The notes beneath the pieces were generated by a model, which had not been told where the DNA came from, did not search any database, and worked only from the letters and a program-made list of their open reading frames with translations. A program made the position numbers and the translations under genes. From contig NZ_CAKTTZ010000011.1 in the NCBI RefSeq assembly GCF_934617235.1, positions 1-55,188 of the forward strand: a stretch of 55,188 bases of DNA, written 5' to 3'. Positions 15,275-24,249 of the stretch are shown piece by piece (the stretch's first letter is position 1; every line of letters begins with the position of its first letter). The DNA comes from an uncultured Ellagibacter sp. GTDB taxonomy: Bacteria; Actinomycetota; Coriobacteriia; Coriobacteriales; Eggerthellaceae.

Positions 15275-17908
15275 TTAGAGCAGCATCTTTCTGGCCGACT
15301 CGAGCGCGGCGTCGATACCTGCCGCGTCCTTGCCGCCTGCCTGGGCCATCGTAGGCTTTCCGCCACCGCCGCCCTTGACGCACGGAGCGATTTCCTTGAT
15401 CACTGCGCCGGCGTTGAACCCTGCAGCTACGGCCTCGTCGGTGCCCGCAGCCAAAAGCGTGGCCTTGCCCTCGTTCTCGGCAATGAGCACGACAGCGCCC
15501 GGCGTTTCCATGCGAGCGCGAACGACGTCCCACATGTTGCGCATCGCGCCCGGTTGCGCGATCTTCACGCGGCTGATGATGACGGGATAGCCGCCCTGCG
15601 CCTGCTTGGCAGCGGAAAGGAGCATGTTCACGCCGTCGTCGGAGATGGCGGTCTTCGCAGCCTTGCGGGTCTTCTGGAATTCCTTCAGCACCTTCATGTT
15701 AGCGGCCGTGCGCTCGGAAACGTCGAACAGCGGAACGCGCAGCTCAGCAGCGGTTTCCTTCAGTTCGGCCTCGATCTTGTTCACATACTCGAGCGCACCG
15801 AAACTCGTCACGGCCTCGATGCGGCGCAGGTTCGCGCCAACGCCGGTCTCGGAGGTGATCTTCACCAGGCCGATCTCGGCGGTGTTGGCCACATGGCAGC
15901 CGCCGCACAGCTCGCGAGAGAACCCGCCGCACTCAACGACGCGCACAACGTCGCCGTACTTCTCGCCGAAGAGCGCCGTCACACCGGATTCGCGGGCGGC
16001 GTCAAGGGAAGTCTCGTAGATGTTGGTAGCTACGGCGGACATGATCCCCTCGTTCGCCACGCGCTCCACTTCGGCCAGTTGCTCGGGCGCGGTTGCCTCG
16101 AAGTGCGTGAAGTCGAAGCGAAGGCGGTCGGGCCCAACGTAGGAACCTGCCTGCTTCACGTGATCGCCCAGCACGCGGCGAAGCGCCGCATGCAAGATAT
16201 GCGTTGCGGTGTGGTTGCGGGTGATGCGAGCACGGCGCGCACCGTCGACTGCGGCACTAACCTCATCGTCCACAGCGATGGTACCGGATGCGACCTTCGC
16301 CTTGTGGCACACAAGACCCTTCTCGGGGGCCTTCGTGTCGAGCACGTCGACCTCGGCGTTAGCGCTGCGAAGCGTGCCGGTATCGCCGACCTCGCCGCCC
16401 ATCTCGGCGTAGAACGTGGTCGTATCGAGTACGATTTCGCCTTCTTCACCTGCGGAAAGCTTGTCGGTACGCTCGCCATTTGCGATGATGGCGACCACCT
16501 TTGCCGCGCATTCCAGCTCGCTGTAGCCCACGAACTTCGTGGCGCCGACTTCCTTCAGCACGTCGGCGTGGATGCCGCCGTAGGTGCTCCAAGCGGCTTC
16601 GGCATCCTTCGTGTTGGCGGCACGGGCGCGCTCGCGCTGCTCGTCCATGCAGCGCTCGAAGCCCTCCATGTCGACCTTCACGTTGCGATCGGCGCACATT
16701 TCCTCGGTGACCTCGACGGGGAACCCGTAAGTGTCATGCAGGGTGAAGGCTTCCTCGCCCGAAAGCGTGTCGCCCTCGAGCTTGTCGAGCGCCTCGGCGA
16801 GAAAGACCTGGCCCTGGCGCAGCGTAGCACCGAAGCGCTCCTCCTCAGAGAGGATCACACGGCGAATGAGCTCGCGGTTTTCCACGACCTCGGGGTAGAC
16901 CGAGCCCATAAGCTCGACGATCTCGTCGACGTAGTCGTTCAGGAACGGCCCCTCGATGCCGATCATGTGCGCCTTCTGGATGGCGCGGCGGAGCAGGCGG
17001 CGCAGCACGTAGCCGCGGCCCTCGTTGGAGGGCAGGATGCCGTCGGCGATCATGAAGGTGACCGAGCGGCTGTGGTCGGCGATGATGCGCAGCGATTTGT
17101 CCACCGCCGCGTCCTGCTTGTAGGTCTTACCCGCCAAGCGCTCGCCCACGCCGACGAGGCTGCGAAGCACGTCAGTGTCGTAGTTGTTGGTCACGCCCTG
17201 CATGATGGCGGCCATGCGCTCAAGGCCCATGCCGGTGTCGATGTTCTTGGTGAGCAGCGGTGCGAGCGTGCCGTCTTCCTGCCCGTCGAACTGGGTGAAC
17301 ACGCAGTTCCAGAACTCGAGGTAACGGTCGCAGTCGCAGCCGGGCTTGCAGTCGGGGCTGCCGCAGCCAACCTCAGGACCCTGATCGAAGTAGATTTCGG
17401 AGCAGGGGCCGCAGGGGCCGGTGGGGCCAGCGCGCCAGAAGTTGTCGTCCTCGCCGAGGCGCGAGATGTGGTCCTCGGGAACACCGAGCGACTTCCAGAT
17501 CTCGATCGTCTCGTCATCGTCCTCGAACACCGTGAAGTAAAGCTTTTCCGCCGGCAGGCCGAGCACCTCGGTAGAGAACTCGAAGGCCCAGGCGCACATC
17601 TCGTTCTTGAAGTACTTGCCGAAGCTGAAGTTGCCCAGCATCTCGAAGAACGACAGGTGACGGGCGTCGCCGATGTTGTCGATGTCGTTGGTGCGCACGC
17701 ACTTCTGCGCGGTCGTGGTGCCGATGTAGGCCGGATCGAGCTCCTTCTGGTGAAGGAAGTAGGGCTTGAACTGCACCATGCCAGCGCTCGTCAGAAGCAG
17801 CGACGGGTCGTCGGGGATGAGCGAGGAAGACGGCATGCGCTTGCATCCCTTCTCCTCGAAGAAGGCGAGGTACTTCTCGCGGATTTCTGCGGTGGTCATG
17901 TACTTCAT
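15275..17908 (-). CDS. alaS: Alanyl-tRNA synthetase
   Basis: Class II tRNA synthetase with editing domain, 877 aa. Present are the aminoacylation core (FFEMLGNFSFGKYFK, GPTGPCGPCSEIYFD, GMGLERMA), the editing site HTATHILHAAL with the paired CGGCHV and the C-terminal DHHA1 region ending GGGGKPTMAQAGGKD. A Cys-rich insertion (CGSPDCKPGCDCD) is visible in the core. ATG 17908 is preferred to an upstream TTG at 17935 because agggaag is well spaced before it. No T-box leader is seen. Confidence 0.97.
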   Translation of the reverse strand: MKYMTTAEIREKYLAFFEEKGCKRMPSSSLIPDDPSLLLTSAGMVQFKPYFLHQKELDPAYIGTTTAQKCVRTNDIDNIGDARHLSFFEMLGNFSFGKYFKNEMCAWAFEFSTEVLGLPAEKLYFTVFEDDDETIEIWKSLGVPEDHISRLGEDDNFWRAGPTGPCGPCSEIYFDQGPEVGCGSPDCKPGCDCDRYLEFWNCVFTQFDGQEDGTLAPLLTKNIDTGMGLERMAAIMQGVTNNYDTDVLRSLVGVGERLAGKTYKQDAAVDKSLRIIADHSRSVTFMIADGILPSNEGRGYVLRRLLRRAIQKAHMIGIEGPFLNDYVDEIVELMGSVYPEVVENRELIRRVILSEEERFGATLRQGQVFLAEALDKLEGDTLSGEEAFTLHDTYGFPVEVTEEMCADRNVKVDMEGFERCMDEQRERARAANTKDAEAAWSTYGGIHADVLKEVGATKFVGYSELECAAKVVAIIANGERTDKLSAGEEGEIVLDTTTFYAEMGGEVGDTGTLRSANAEVDVLDTKAPEKGLVCHKAKVASGTIAVDDEVSAAVDGARRARITRNHTATHILHAALRRVLGDHVKQAGSYVGPDRLRFDFTHFEATAPEQLAEVERVANEGIMSAVATNIYETSLDAARESGVTALFGEKYGDVVRVVECGGFSRELCGGCHVANTAEIGLVKITSETGVGANLRRIEAVTSFGALEYVNKIEAELKETAAELRVPLFDVSERTAANMKVLKEFQKTRKAAKTAISDDGVNMLLSAAKQAQGGYPVIISRVKIAQPGAMRNMWDVVRARMETPGAVVLIAENEGKATLLAAGTDEAVAAGFNAGAVIKEIAPCVKGGGGGKPTMAQAGGKDAAGIDAALESARKMLL

Positions 17909-17996
17909 GGTGGTTGTTCTTCCCTTATCACTCAAGAGCGCGTTGCGGTATTGCAGAAGCGCTCGCTTTCACGTTCTCAACAGCGCGAGGGCGCCG

Positions 17997-19325
17997 CTAT
18001 TTCTTATCTTCCCTCCCACGCAGGCGCTCTCTGATCTTGCGCCTGTTCTCGGCATTTTCGGCGCGTTTCTTCTCGGCGCGCGCGAATTCCGCCGATCCGT
18101 CGGGGTGCGGGGACGTAGCATCGGCGATAGGATTCGGGGCGTCGCCGTCTTCGCTTGGCGAAGGCGTGCCCAAGAAGAACACGCCGTCCTTCGAGACGAG
18201 ACGTCTGCCCGTTCGCTTCTCGAAATAATACACGAAAACGGATTTCGCGACGGCAACAGCGGGAATAGAGGCCAGCATGCCCACAAGCGAGCCCGAAAGC
18301 CCGCCCATCGCGCCGCCGAGCGCCGAGCCCGCCATGAGGGCGATGAGCGTGAGCGCCGGATGGATATCAACCGAGTCAGACATGATCTTAGGCGAGATGA
18401 AGGTATAGACGAACTGCTGGATCACGATGGTGCCGAGGATGGCGATGACGGCGACGAGCGGGCTCACGAAGATGCCGACGATCGCAGCGAGGCCGCCGCC
18501 CAGCCAGGGGCCGATGATCGGGATGATGTTCAAGATGCCCGTGATGCCGCCCAAGGCCATCGAGTTGGGAATGCCGAGCACAGCAAAGAGGATTCCGCAG
18601 GCCACACCGATGATCGCGCACTGTAGAAGCGTTCCCTTGATGTAGCCGCCCATCACACGCGTGAACGTGATGTGGAGCATTTCGAGGTCCTCGGCATGCG
18701 CGTCGCCCACGAGGCGCTTGCATTCGCGCCCGAGCTGGGGCAGCTGCATGAGGATCCAAAAAGCAACCACAAGGGCGAAGCCGATGGCCATAAGCGCGTT
18801 GGCAAGTCCCGTGCCGAATGCGATGGCGCCCGAAGCGCTATTCTTCGCAAAGTCGCCCGCCCAATCCATGGCGGAGGCCTGCACGTCGGTGACGAATGCG
18901 CGGACCGATTCATCCTCGAGCATGTAGGCGTAGCGCGCGTACATGTCGTTCGCCCAGTCGGAGAGGCCCTGCACGTAGACGGGAACGTTCTCGATCAAGT
19001 TCGCGAACTGGGTGTTCATGCCGACGCCAGGCGAGAACAGAAGGAACGCCACAAGCGCCAGCACCGCGAACATGATCACGTAGCCGATAGCCGTGCCCAC
19101 CGTTCGGTTGATGCCGATTTCCTCGAGCTTGTTCACCGTGCCGCGCAGGACGAACACGATGATGGTCGTCCAGATGACGATGGCGACGGGCACCGAGAGG
19201 ATGTTCAAAAGCTGCACAACGACCCAGGTGAGCGCGATGGCGCCCACGATGGTCCAAACGTTTAGGAAACGCCTGCGAGCCTTGTCCGTCTTATCCAATT
19301 GCTTGTTCTGCGCCGCGTCGCTCAA
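17997..19325 (-). CDS. AI-2E family transporter (PerM/TqsA-like)
   Basis: Polytopic membrane protein of 442 aa with about eight helices. The family core is seen in GGYIKGTLLQCAIIGV, GIPNSMALGGITGILNIIPIIGPWLGG and FVYTFISPKIMSDSVDIHPALTL. The last 70 residues are a charged cytoplasmic tail (RAEKKRAENAENRRKIRERL). Transported substrate is unknown; the family name does not prove autoinducer export. It lies three bases after the DUF948-like gene, so they are probably co-translated. Confidence 0.87.
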   Translation of the reverse strand: MSDAAQNKQLDKTDKARRRFLNVWTIVGAIALTWVVVQLLNILSVPVAIVIWTTIIVFVLRGTVNKLEEIGINRTVGTAIGYVIMFAVLALVAFLLFSPGVGMNTQFANLIENVPVYVQGLSDWANDMYARYAYMLEDESVRAFVTDVQASAMDWAGDFAKNSASGAIAFGTGLANALMAIGFALVVAFWILMQLPQLGRECKRLVGDAHAEDLEMLHITFTRVMGGYIKGTLLQCAIIGVACGILFAVLGIPNSMALGGITGILNIIPIIGPWLGGGLAAIVGIFVSPLVAVIAILGTIVIQQFVYTFISPKIMSDSVDIHPALTLIALMAGSALGGAMGGLSGSLVGMLASIPAVAVAKSVFVYYFEKRTGRRLVSKDGVFFLGTPSPSEDGDAPNPIADATSPHPDGSAEFARAEKKRAENAENRRKIRERLRGREDKK

Positions 19326-19328
19326 TGC

Positions 19329-20105
19329 CTATTCCTCCGAAGGCGCTGCTTTTCCAGCATCGGACGAGACAGCTACACCCGCATCGGGAGCATAGGTGAA
19401 GTACTTGCCTTCATCGGAAGAGGCGGGCTCGATCACAGGCGAAGGGTCGGGCACAGGCTGCGCAGCTGCGGCGGAGGTTGCAGCAGGTTCAGCGGTCGTG
19501 GCTGCGGCGGATTCGGCGGTTGCGGTTGCAGTTGCGGCAGCAACAAAAGCCCCTTCGCCGGAGGCCTTCCCAGCAACACGATCCTTACCAGCGGCGACAG
19601 CAGCAGCGGCGGCGTCGGCGGTCGCATCGACCAGGTCGCTCACGGGATTGGGCTCGTCGGGCGCGCCCTGTCCAAGTGCGACGGACTCGTCAGAGGCCTT
19701 CTTCGTGGTGAACTTGCGGCGGACCTTCTTGGTGACGGAGTTAACAAGCTCGATCGGCGCGTTGGTCACCGTATCGACAGCGTTGACCGCGCTCGATGCC
19801 GAGCTGGTGATTTCTCCCACGTCCTCGAGAATCTGATCGAGGCGCATGACTTCCAAATTCGCGGCGTCGACCGTAAGGGAAACGCGATCGACCAAGGGAT
19901 CGATCTTGTCGCACACGGGCTCGAGTGATGCCGTGATCTTCTCCACGTGCTCGAGCGTGGGCTCGAGTTGCTTCTGCACACTCGTCACCGTTTCGCGAGT
20001 CTTGCGAATCGTCATGACAAGCTCGATTACAAACCACACCAAAACGATGCCGACCAGCACATATACCACTGGCAAAGCAACGTTCATCACGCCGAAGAAA
20101 TCCAT
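19329..20105 (-). CDS. DUF948-like membrane-anchored protein with Ala-rich tail
   Basis: A 258-aa protein with one N-terminal membrane helix (VVYVLVGIVLVWFVIELVM), then a helical segment (about 35-110) of the DUF948 type with repeated heptads (VEKITASLEPVCDKIDPLVDRVS), then a low-complexity Ala/Thr/Pro-rich tail of about 120 residues. Related proteins are linked to envelope or stress functions but have no defined activity. It sits between rarA and the AI-2E gene on one strand. Confidence 0.7.
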   Translation of the reverse strand: MDFFGVMNVALPVVYVLVGIVLVWFVIELVMTIRKTRETVTSVQKQLEPTLEHVEKITASLEPVCDKIDPLVDRVSLTVDAANLEVMRLDQILEDVGEITSSASSAVNAVDTVTNAPIELVNSVTKKVRRKFTTKKASDESVALGQGAPDEPNPVSDLVDATADAAAAAVAAGKDRVAGKASGEGAFVAAATATATAESAAATTAEPAATSAAAAQPVPDPSPVIEPASSDEGKYFTYAPDAGVAVSSDAGKAAPSEE

Positions 20106-20133
20106 CTGCGCCTCCTTTGTTCCGAAGCCCTAA

Positions 20134-21564
20134 CTATAGCACTTCGCTTGTCCCATCAGGCTCTTTCCGCGGTGTTTTCACCTGCTGTTCATAGGCTCCA
20201 GAAGCGGGTTGATTCGCGGAAGCGCCGGCGGGGACATCCGCCTGGCGATCGAGCACCGCCGCGCGATCGCGGGCGGCGGCGTCTGCCCGATAGGCTTCCC
20301 AGCCCCGCTCGCTCGGGTGGTAGAAACAGCCGCGCTCTAAGCCATCAGGAAGATAACGCTGGTCAACCCACCCTTCCGGATAATCGTGGGGATATTTGTA
20401 GGTGCCGTAGTTCTCAGAGCCAGGGCGGTGACGATCGCGCAGATAGTCGGGGACCTTGCGCGCCAGCCCATGGCGAACCTCTGCAAGCGCCGCGTCGATG
20501 CCCGCCTCCGCGGCGTTGCTCTTCGGAGCGAGCGCTATGTATATCGCCGCCTGCGCCAGGTTGATCCGGCATTCCGGATACCCGATGACCTCGGCAGACT
20601 TGAACGCAGCCTCGGCGATGAGAAACGCCTGCGGGTCGGCATTGCCCACGTCCTCCGACGCCTGGATCATCATGCGGCGCGCGATGAACTTCGGGTCTTC
20701 CCCACCGTCGATCATGCGCGCGAGCCAATAGAGCGCAGCGTCAGGGTCGCTCCCGCGCATCGATTTGATGAACGCGGAGATGACGTCGTAGTGCATGTCC
20801 TTGTTCTTGTCGTAGGCAAGCGCGCGATGGGGAGTTGCGCGACGCACAACATCGGCGCTGATGAGCGCAGGTTTTTCAGGCGTGCCAGGCGTCACCATCT
20901 GCGAGGCAAGCTCGAGTGTGGTGAGCGAGGCGCGACCATCGCCCCCCGCGAGCAACACGATTGCCGAAAGGGCATCGTCGGCAAGCGCGTATTTTCCAGC
21001 GAGCCCGCGTTCGTCGGTGAGCGCACGGCGAACGAGCTGCGCGATTTCCCCATCGGTGAGCGAGTGAAGCTCGACCACACGGGAGCGGCTGATGAGCGCG
21101 GAGTTCACCTCGAAGAATGGGTTTTCCGTAGTCGCCCCCACCAGCACAAGCACGCGGTTTTCGACTGCATGAAGCAGCGCGTCTTGCTGGCTGCGGTTGA
21201 AACGGTGGATCTCGTCGACGAAGAGAATAGTTCGAAGACACTGCATCGTCAGGCGCTTTTCGGCAGCGCTGATTTCGCGGCGCAGGTCGGACACGGTGCC
21301 GCCGATGGCGGACACCTCCACGAAGGTTGCCCTCGTGTGCTCGGCGATGACGTGCGCGAGCGAAGTCTTCCCCGTGCCCGCCGGCCCGAAAAGGATGACT
21401 GAGCTTAGGCTGTCGCCCTCGATCGCGCTGCGCAACCAGCTGCCGGGACCGACCGCGTCGGACTGCCCCACGACTTCATCGAGCGTTCGCGGACGCATGC
21501 GCACTGCAAGCGGCGCCACTTCCGCGCGACGCTCGTTTTCCATTGCTGTAAATAAGGTTTCCAT
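20134..21564 (-). CDS. rarA: Replication-associated recombination protein A (RarA/MgsA), AAA+ ATPase
   Basis: Clamp-loader-like ATPase acting at stalled forks, 476 aa. Walker A is FGPAGTGKTSLAHVIA, Walker B LFVDEIHRFN, sensor 1 VLVGATTENP; the C-terminal tetramer domain has KSMRGSDPDAALYWLARM and YPEGWVDQRYLPDGL. The last 55 residues are a non-conserved Ala/Pro-rich tail. Start 21564 (METLF) is chosen by homology; no strong ribosome site is seen, and 21543 is an alternative. A near-consensus LexA site lies at 21583-21596. Confidence 0.93.
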   Translation of the reverse strand: METLFTAMENERRAEVAPLAVRMRPRTLDEVVGQSDAVGPGSWLRSAIEGDSLSSVILFGPAGTGKTSLAHVIAEHTRATFVEVSAIGGTVSDLRREISAAEKRLTMQCLRTILFVDEIHRFNRSQQDALLHAVENRVLVLVGATTENPFFEVNSALISRSRVVELHSLTDGEIAQLVRRALTDERGLAGKYALADDALSAIVLLAGGDGRASLTTLELASQMVTPGTPEKPALISADVVRRATPHRALAYDKNKDMHYDVISAFIKSMRGSDPDAALYWLARMIDGGEDPKFIARRMMIQASEDVGNADPQAFLIAEAAFKSAEVIGYPECRINLAQAAIYIALAPKSNAAEAGIDAALAEVRHGLARKVPDYLRDRHRPGSENYGTYKYPHDYPEGWVDQRYLPDGLERGCFYHPSERGWEAYRADAAARDRAAVLDRQADVPAGASANQPASGAYEQQVKTPRKEPDGTSEVL

Positions 21565-21582
21565 GGCGCGTATCATAACATG

Positions 21583-21596
21583 CGAACGTTTGTTTG
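21583..21596. promoter_or_regulatory. Possible LexA site upstream of rarA
   Basis: cgaacgtttgtttg matches the LexA consensus CGAAC-N4-GTTCG at all but one informative base. It overlaps the likely rarA promoter (possible -10 tatgat on the minus strand just downstream). One mismatch and GC-neutral context leave it uncertain. Confidence 0.4.
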
Positions 21597-21612
21597 CCTA
21601 GAGGCGACGGGA

Positions 21613-21752
21613 GAAAAGAAATGGCCCGCTGGAAAGGGAGGTCCAGCGGGCCCAAGGAGGGGATTAGACGGTCGGGGTTAGGACCGTCTGCTGCTTTCGA
21701 AAGAAGGCAACTGCGGGGTTCTCGAAGGAGGGGGGACCTTCTCACCCGCTGC
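21613..21752 (-). ncRNA. Candidate structured small RNA or rarA leader
   Basis: On the minus strand an extended -10 (tgctatact, 21757-21765) precedes about 140 nt of stem-loops: a broken stem around 21713-21749, an 8-bp stem agacggtc/gaccgtct (21666-21673, 21682-21689), and an 11-bp perfect stem ggcccgctgga/tccagcgggcc (21623-21633, 21642-21652) followed by atttctttt, a good intrinsic terminator. No reading frame of note exists. It could be an independent RNA or an attenuated leader of rarA. I do not recognise a known RNA family. Confidence 0.4.
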
Positions 21753-22067
21753 TTGCAGTATAGCAACCACCCTTGAACCCCTTGTGATTGGCTCGTGGGC
21801 ATCTTATGAATCAACCTGGGCTTTTGTTACGCTTTCGTTTCTTTTAGCTTCCCTGAGGCAACACGGGTCGCTCAGGGGGTCGGGGCTGCGTCATTCGTGG
21901 CTGAGGCCACCGGGCAAGCACTGGGCGCGCGAAAGCTCCCAGTTGCGCATATGTCACCCTCGCCGCTGGGCGGAGTGGGCACAGCGCGGGGCCCATTCGT
22001 AAACCTCCTCGTTGGGAAACAATCTCAAGTGATAGAATGCTGGTACTTGCCTATCGAAAGGAAGCTC

Positions 22068-22154
22068 ATGGCTGAAAAGAGCGGTTGCACCCAAATCATC
22101 ATCATTGCCCTTGGAATCTGCCTCGGCCTCGCACTTTTTGCTACCTGTGGCTAG
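22068..22154 (+). CDS. 28-aa hydrophobic membrane peptide
   Basis: The reading frame MAEKSGCTQIIIIALGICLG... ends with ALFATCG. A short polar start is followed by a single hydrophobic segment of about 19 residues, with three cysteines. The ATG has aaagga 6 bases upstream and a possible -10 (tagaat, 22033-22038). It starts a run of rightward genes. No family recognised; support rests on ribosome site and composition. Confidence 0.45.
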   Translation: MAEKSGCTQIIIIALGICLGLALFATCG

Positions 22155-22167
22155 GCAGCTTCGGTTC

Positions 22168-22563
22168 ATGATGAGGCGACTCGGGCCGGCGCTGTTCTCG
22201 TGGAGCAACCTGCTCCCCCTGCTTGCCACCCTTGTTTACCTTATCAACAGGTTCGTCTTCCCGCTGGATTGCGTTCTGCCGTACGAGTTTGCCAACTATC
22301 ATCTCGCCGATCTCTGCGGCGGCATCGTTTTCCCTGCTTATGTAAACGTCCTGACCAAGGTTGTGTCAGGCAGGGAGATCATCAGCAGCTTGGCGGCGTC
22401 CCTTCTTCTCTCCGCGTTGTGCACATTCTGCTGGGAATTCGTCGCTTCGTGCGTCCTCCATTTCGGCACCGCCGATCCCATCGACGCCCTCATGTACTTC
22501 ATCGGCGGCCTTGTCTATCTCGCTTTCTACAAGATCCTCCCGAGGGAGGGAAAGGCAACCTAG
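22168..22563 (+). CDS. Small integral membrane protein, VanZ-like topology
   Basis: A 131-aa protein with four predicted helices. Its last helix pair, CWEFVASCVLHFGTADPIDA followed by LMYFIGGLVYLAFY, has the W-E...F...D.D pattern of small VanZ/DUF2238-like membrane proteins, but the match is partial. It starts 13 bases after the 28-aa peptide stop. Function is not known; antibiotic resistance should not be inferred. Confidence 0.55.
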   Translation: MMRRLGPALFSWSNLLPLLATLVYLINRFVFPLDCVLPYEFANYHLADLCGGIVFPAYVNVLTKVVSGREIISSLAASLLLSALCTFCWEFVASCVLHFGTADPIDALMYFIGGLVYLAFYKILPREGKAT

Positions 22564-22750
22564 CTTCGCGCGCCACGCCCCGCACCCTACCCCTCGGCAG
22601 CGTATACCACTTTTCGAGAGGGAGTGTTCATCGAGAGCGCATCGCCTCAACGGGGGCAGGCAGACAGCCGCGAGCTTGGCGAGACCGTCGAGTCGTCGCA
22701 TAGCGCATTCGGCGCGGAACAACGAATTGCAGCTTTTGAAGGAGGCTGTT

Positions 22751-23323
22751 TTGGACAACTTCAACGAGGACGAAAGGCTGGAAGAACTGCTCGGGGGCGT
22801 CGTTGACCAGGATGATCGGTTTCTCTCCGTCGCCTTCATGGTGGCAGACGACAACTGGATTCGCGAGGGACTCGCGGCTTTCCTCTCCAGCGGGGCGAGG
22901 TCCCAGGAAGAAGTTTGGCTGGAGGTGGCGTCTCTGTGCCAGCTGAGGGTGTATAAGATGAAGAACGGCTCTTCGCTTATCTATCCGCGAGTCAAGAACG
23001 TCCGGTTCTGCGTGGACATTCGGCGGGGGCCAATCGGAAGCGGGTCGCTTAAGCGCTTCTCGTCGACGGAAGCCTGCCTAATCGTGCATCTTGACTGCGA
23101 CGACCCTTGCGCTTGGGGGCCGCTTTTCGATTACCTTGAAGCCGATGCCGTCAACAGCCGTTACGAGTCCGTGTTCGTCCTTGCGGCCGATGACGGAACT
23201 CCCGACAAAGGCATCTGCCTGGCTAGGGGCTATACCCCTTCAAGCGGAAAAGACAAGGGCGAGCTTTGCGGATGCCTGGGAGCCCGCGCCGTTTACGATG
23301 AGGTCCTCAGCAAGAAGCTGTGA
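22751..23323 (+). CDS. Hypothetical 190-aa soluble protein
   Basis: Not recognised. The TTG start at 22751 is chosen because aaggagg is 5 bases upstream; the open frame extends left to 22361 but that part overlaps the membrane gene in another frame. The protein is acidic at the N terminus (NEDERLEELLGGVVDQDD), has a central IYPRVKNVRFCVDIRRGP segment and ends KAVYDEV-like (RAVYDEVLSKKL). No signal peptide or membrane helix is seen. It follows the two membrane genes on the same strand. Confidence 0.6.
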   Translation: MDNFNEDERLEELLGGVVDQDDRFLSVAFMVADDNWIREGLAAFLSSGARSQEEVWLEVASLCQLRVYKMKNGSSLIYPRVKNVRFCVDIRRGPIGSGSLKRFSSTEACLIVHLDCDDPCAWGPLFDYLEADAVNSRYESVFVLAADDGTPDKGICLARGYTPSSGKDKGELCGCLGARAVYDEVLSKKL

Positions 23324-23351
23324 TATCGGAGCCACCGCCTTCGCCTTGGGG

Positions 23352-23606
23352 TTAGCGCGTTTTCGGCCCGCGCAGGACACCCATAGCGCAAATCGCCCGA
23401 TCCGCCCTCGAATCAAGGGGCTGCTTTCCCAGACTCTTCAACCGCGGAAGCTGCGTCCTCAACTTCACAACGAATTCCTTCTCAATGCAGGCCTGCCCGC
23501 TGGTGATACAGTAAAGCGCATCCTCGGCAGCCTCGGCAACATCGCTGGCGGCATTGCCGTGCTGCGCAGCCCGTATGGCACGGGGCACGGCAAGCGGATG
23601 CGGCAA
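23352..23606 (-). CDS. Doubtful 84-aa reading frame or gene remnant
   Basis: The C-terminal two thirds (AEDALYCITSGQACIEKEF, then VVKLRTQLPRLKSLG) reads like real protein but there is no clear ribosome site and no recognised family. The rest of 23324-23756 shows nothing else. It could be a decayed gene. Confidence 0.25.
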   Translation of the reverse strand: MPHPLAVPRAIRAAQHGNAASDVAEAAEDALYCITSGQACIEKEFVVKLRTQLPRLKSLGKQPLDSRADRAICAMGVLRGPKTR

Positions 23607-23756
23607 ACCGGCTAATGCACGGCCTGTGGGATCATCCCGTTGCGCACCGGTTTTCGACTCGCGGTCTTCTCAAGCAACGCTTGCACCAGATTGAAGCGTC
23701 GCCTAACGCGCTGGACACCACCGAGACGTTTCTTGCCCCTGGCACCAGTCGTGTTG

Positions 23757-24062
23757 TTAGTCGATATCCTGCACCTCTATCTCAGCATGAAGCTTCTCAA
23801 TGTTGTCGAACAGTTCTGACGGCTTCTCGACACCGTCCTCGAACTGCCTCACGACGACGCCAAGCTTCTCCATCTCGCGTTTCATCTTGTTGATGAGCTT
23901 AAGCCCAGCGTCGTCAACATAATCGCAGATGAAAATATACTCGTCCTTTGCTGCTCTAGTTTTGATGTCCGCCAAAGAGAGCCCCGTCATCTTCTTGATA
24001 ATCACGCATGCCTTGGCCGACACATCGCCTACGGGTAGCTTGACAGCGAGCGTGTTGCCCAT
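23757..24062 (-). CDS. Small hypothetical protein, possibly bL12-C-terminal-like fold
   Basis: A 101-aa protein starting MGNTLAVKLPVGD, with aggagg about 8 bases upstream of the ATG at 24062. The segment VIIKKMTGLSLADIKTRA followed by a strand and an amphipathic helix (LKLINKMKREMEKLGVVVRQ) recalls the K..V.K...GL.L.EAK...E...G..V pattern of the ribosomal L7/L12 C-terminal domain. This is a pattern-level similarity only. Confidence 0.5.
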   Translation of the reverse strand: MGNTLAVKLPVGDVSAKACVIIKKMTGLSLADIKTRAAKDEYIFICDYVDDAGLKLINKMKREMEKLGVVVRQFEDGVEKPSELFDNIEKLHAEIEVQDID

Positions 24063-24147
24063 CACAGAAGCCTCCTAGAATTCAGTAATGGGCCGCCGGC
24101 TCAGCTTGGAAATAACGCTTAGGACGATTTTCGCCAAATCCTATTTG

Positions 24148-24199
24148 AAAAGGCTGCGCCTTCTCGGGACGCTTGCCGCCACCCGAGAAGGCAGCTGCC
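24148..24199 (-). terminator. Terminator of galU
   Basis: Minus-strand stem formed by 24182-24199 and 24152-24168 (core gccttctcggg/cccgagaaggc) with a 13-nt loop, followed by ccttttcaaat. It lies about 50 bases past the galU stop. Confidence 0.6.
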
Positions 24200-24249
24200 A
24201 CTCGCGGACGCCTGCCTCACCTGGGGAGGTTGCCCCCACCCGCAAACGC

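Noticed and set aside
15275..18000. T-box or other riboswitch upstream of alaS
   Set aside because: The 90-base gap to the AI-2E gene has no T-box core or specifier structure.
15005..18034. A 1009-aa open frame on the plus strand
   Set aside because: It is the antisense shadow of alaS and ruvX; composition is His/Leu/Val/Arg-rich as expected from reversed high-GC codons, and no domain is recognisable.
22168..22563. Glycopeptide (teicoplanin) resistance VanZ
   Set aside because: Only partial, topology-level resemblance; no other resistance gene nearby.
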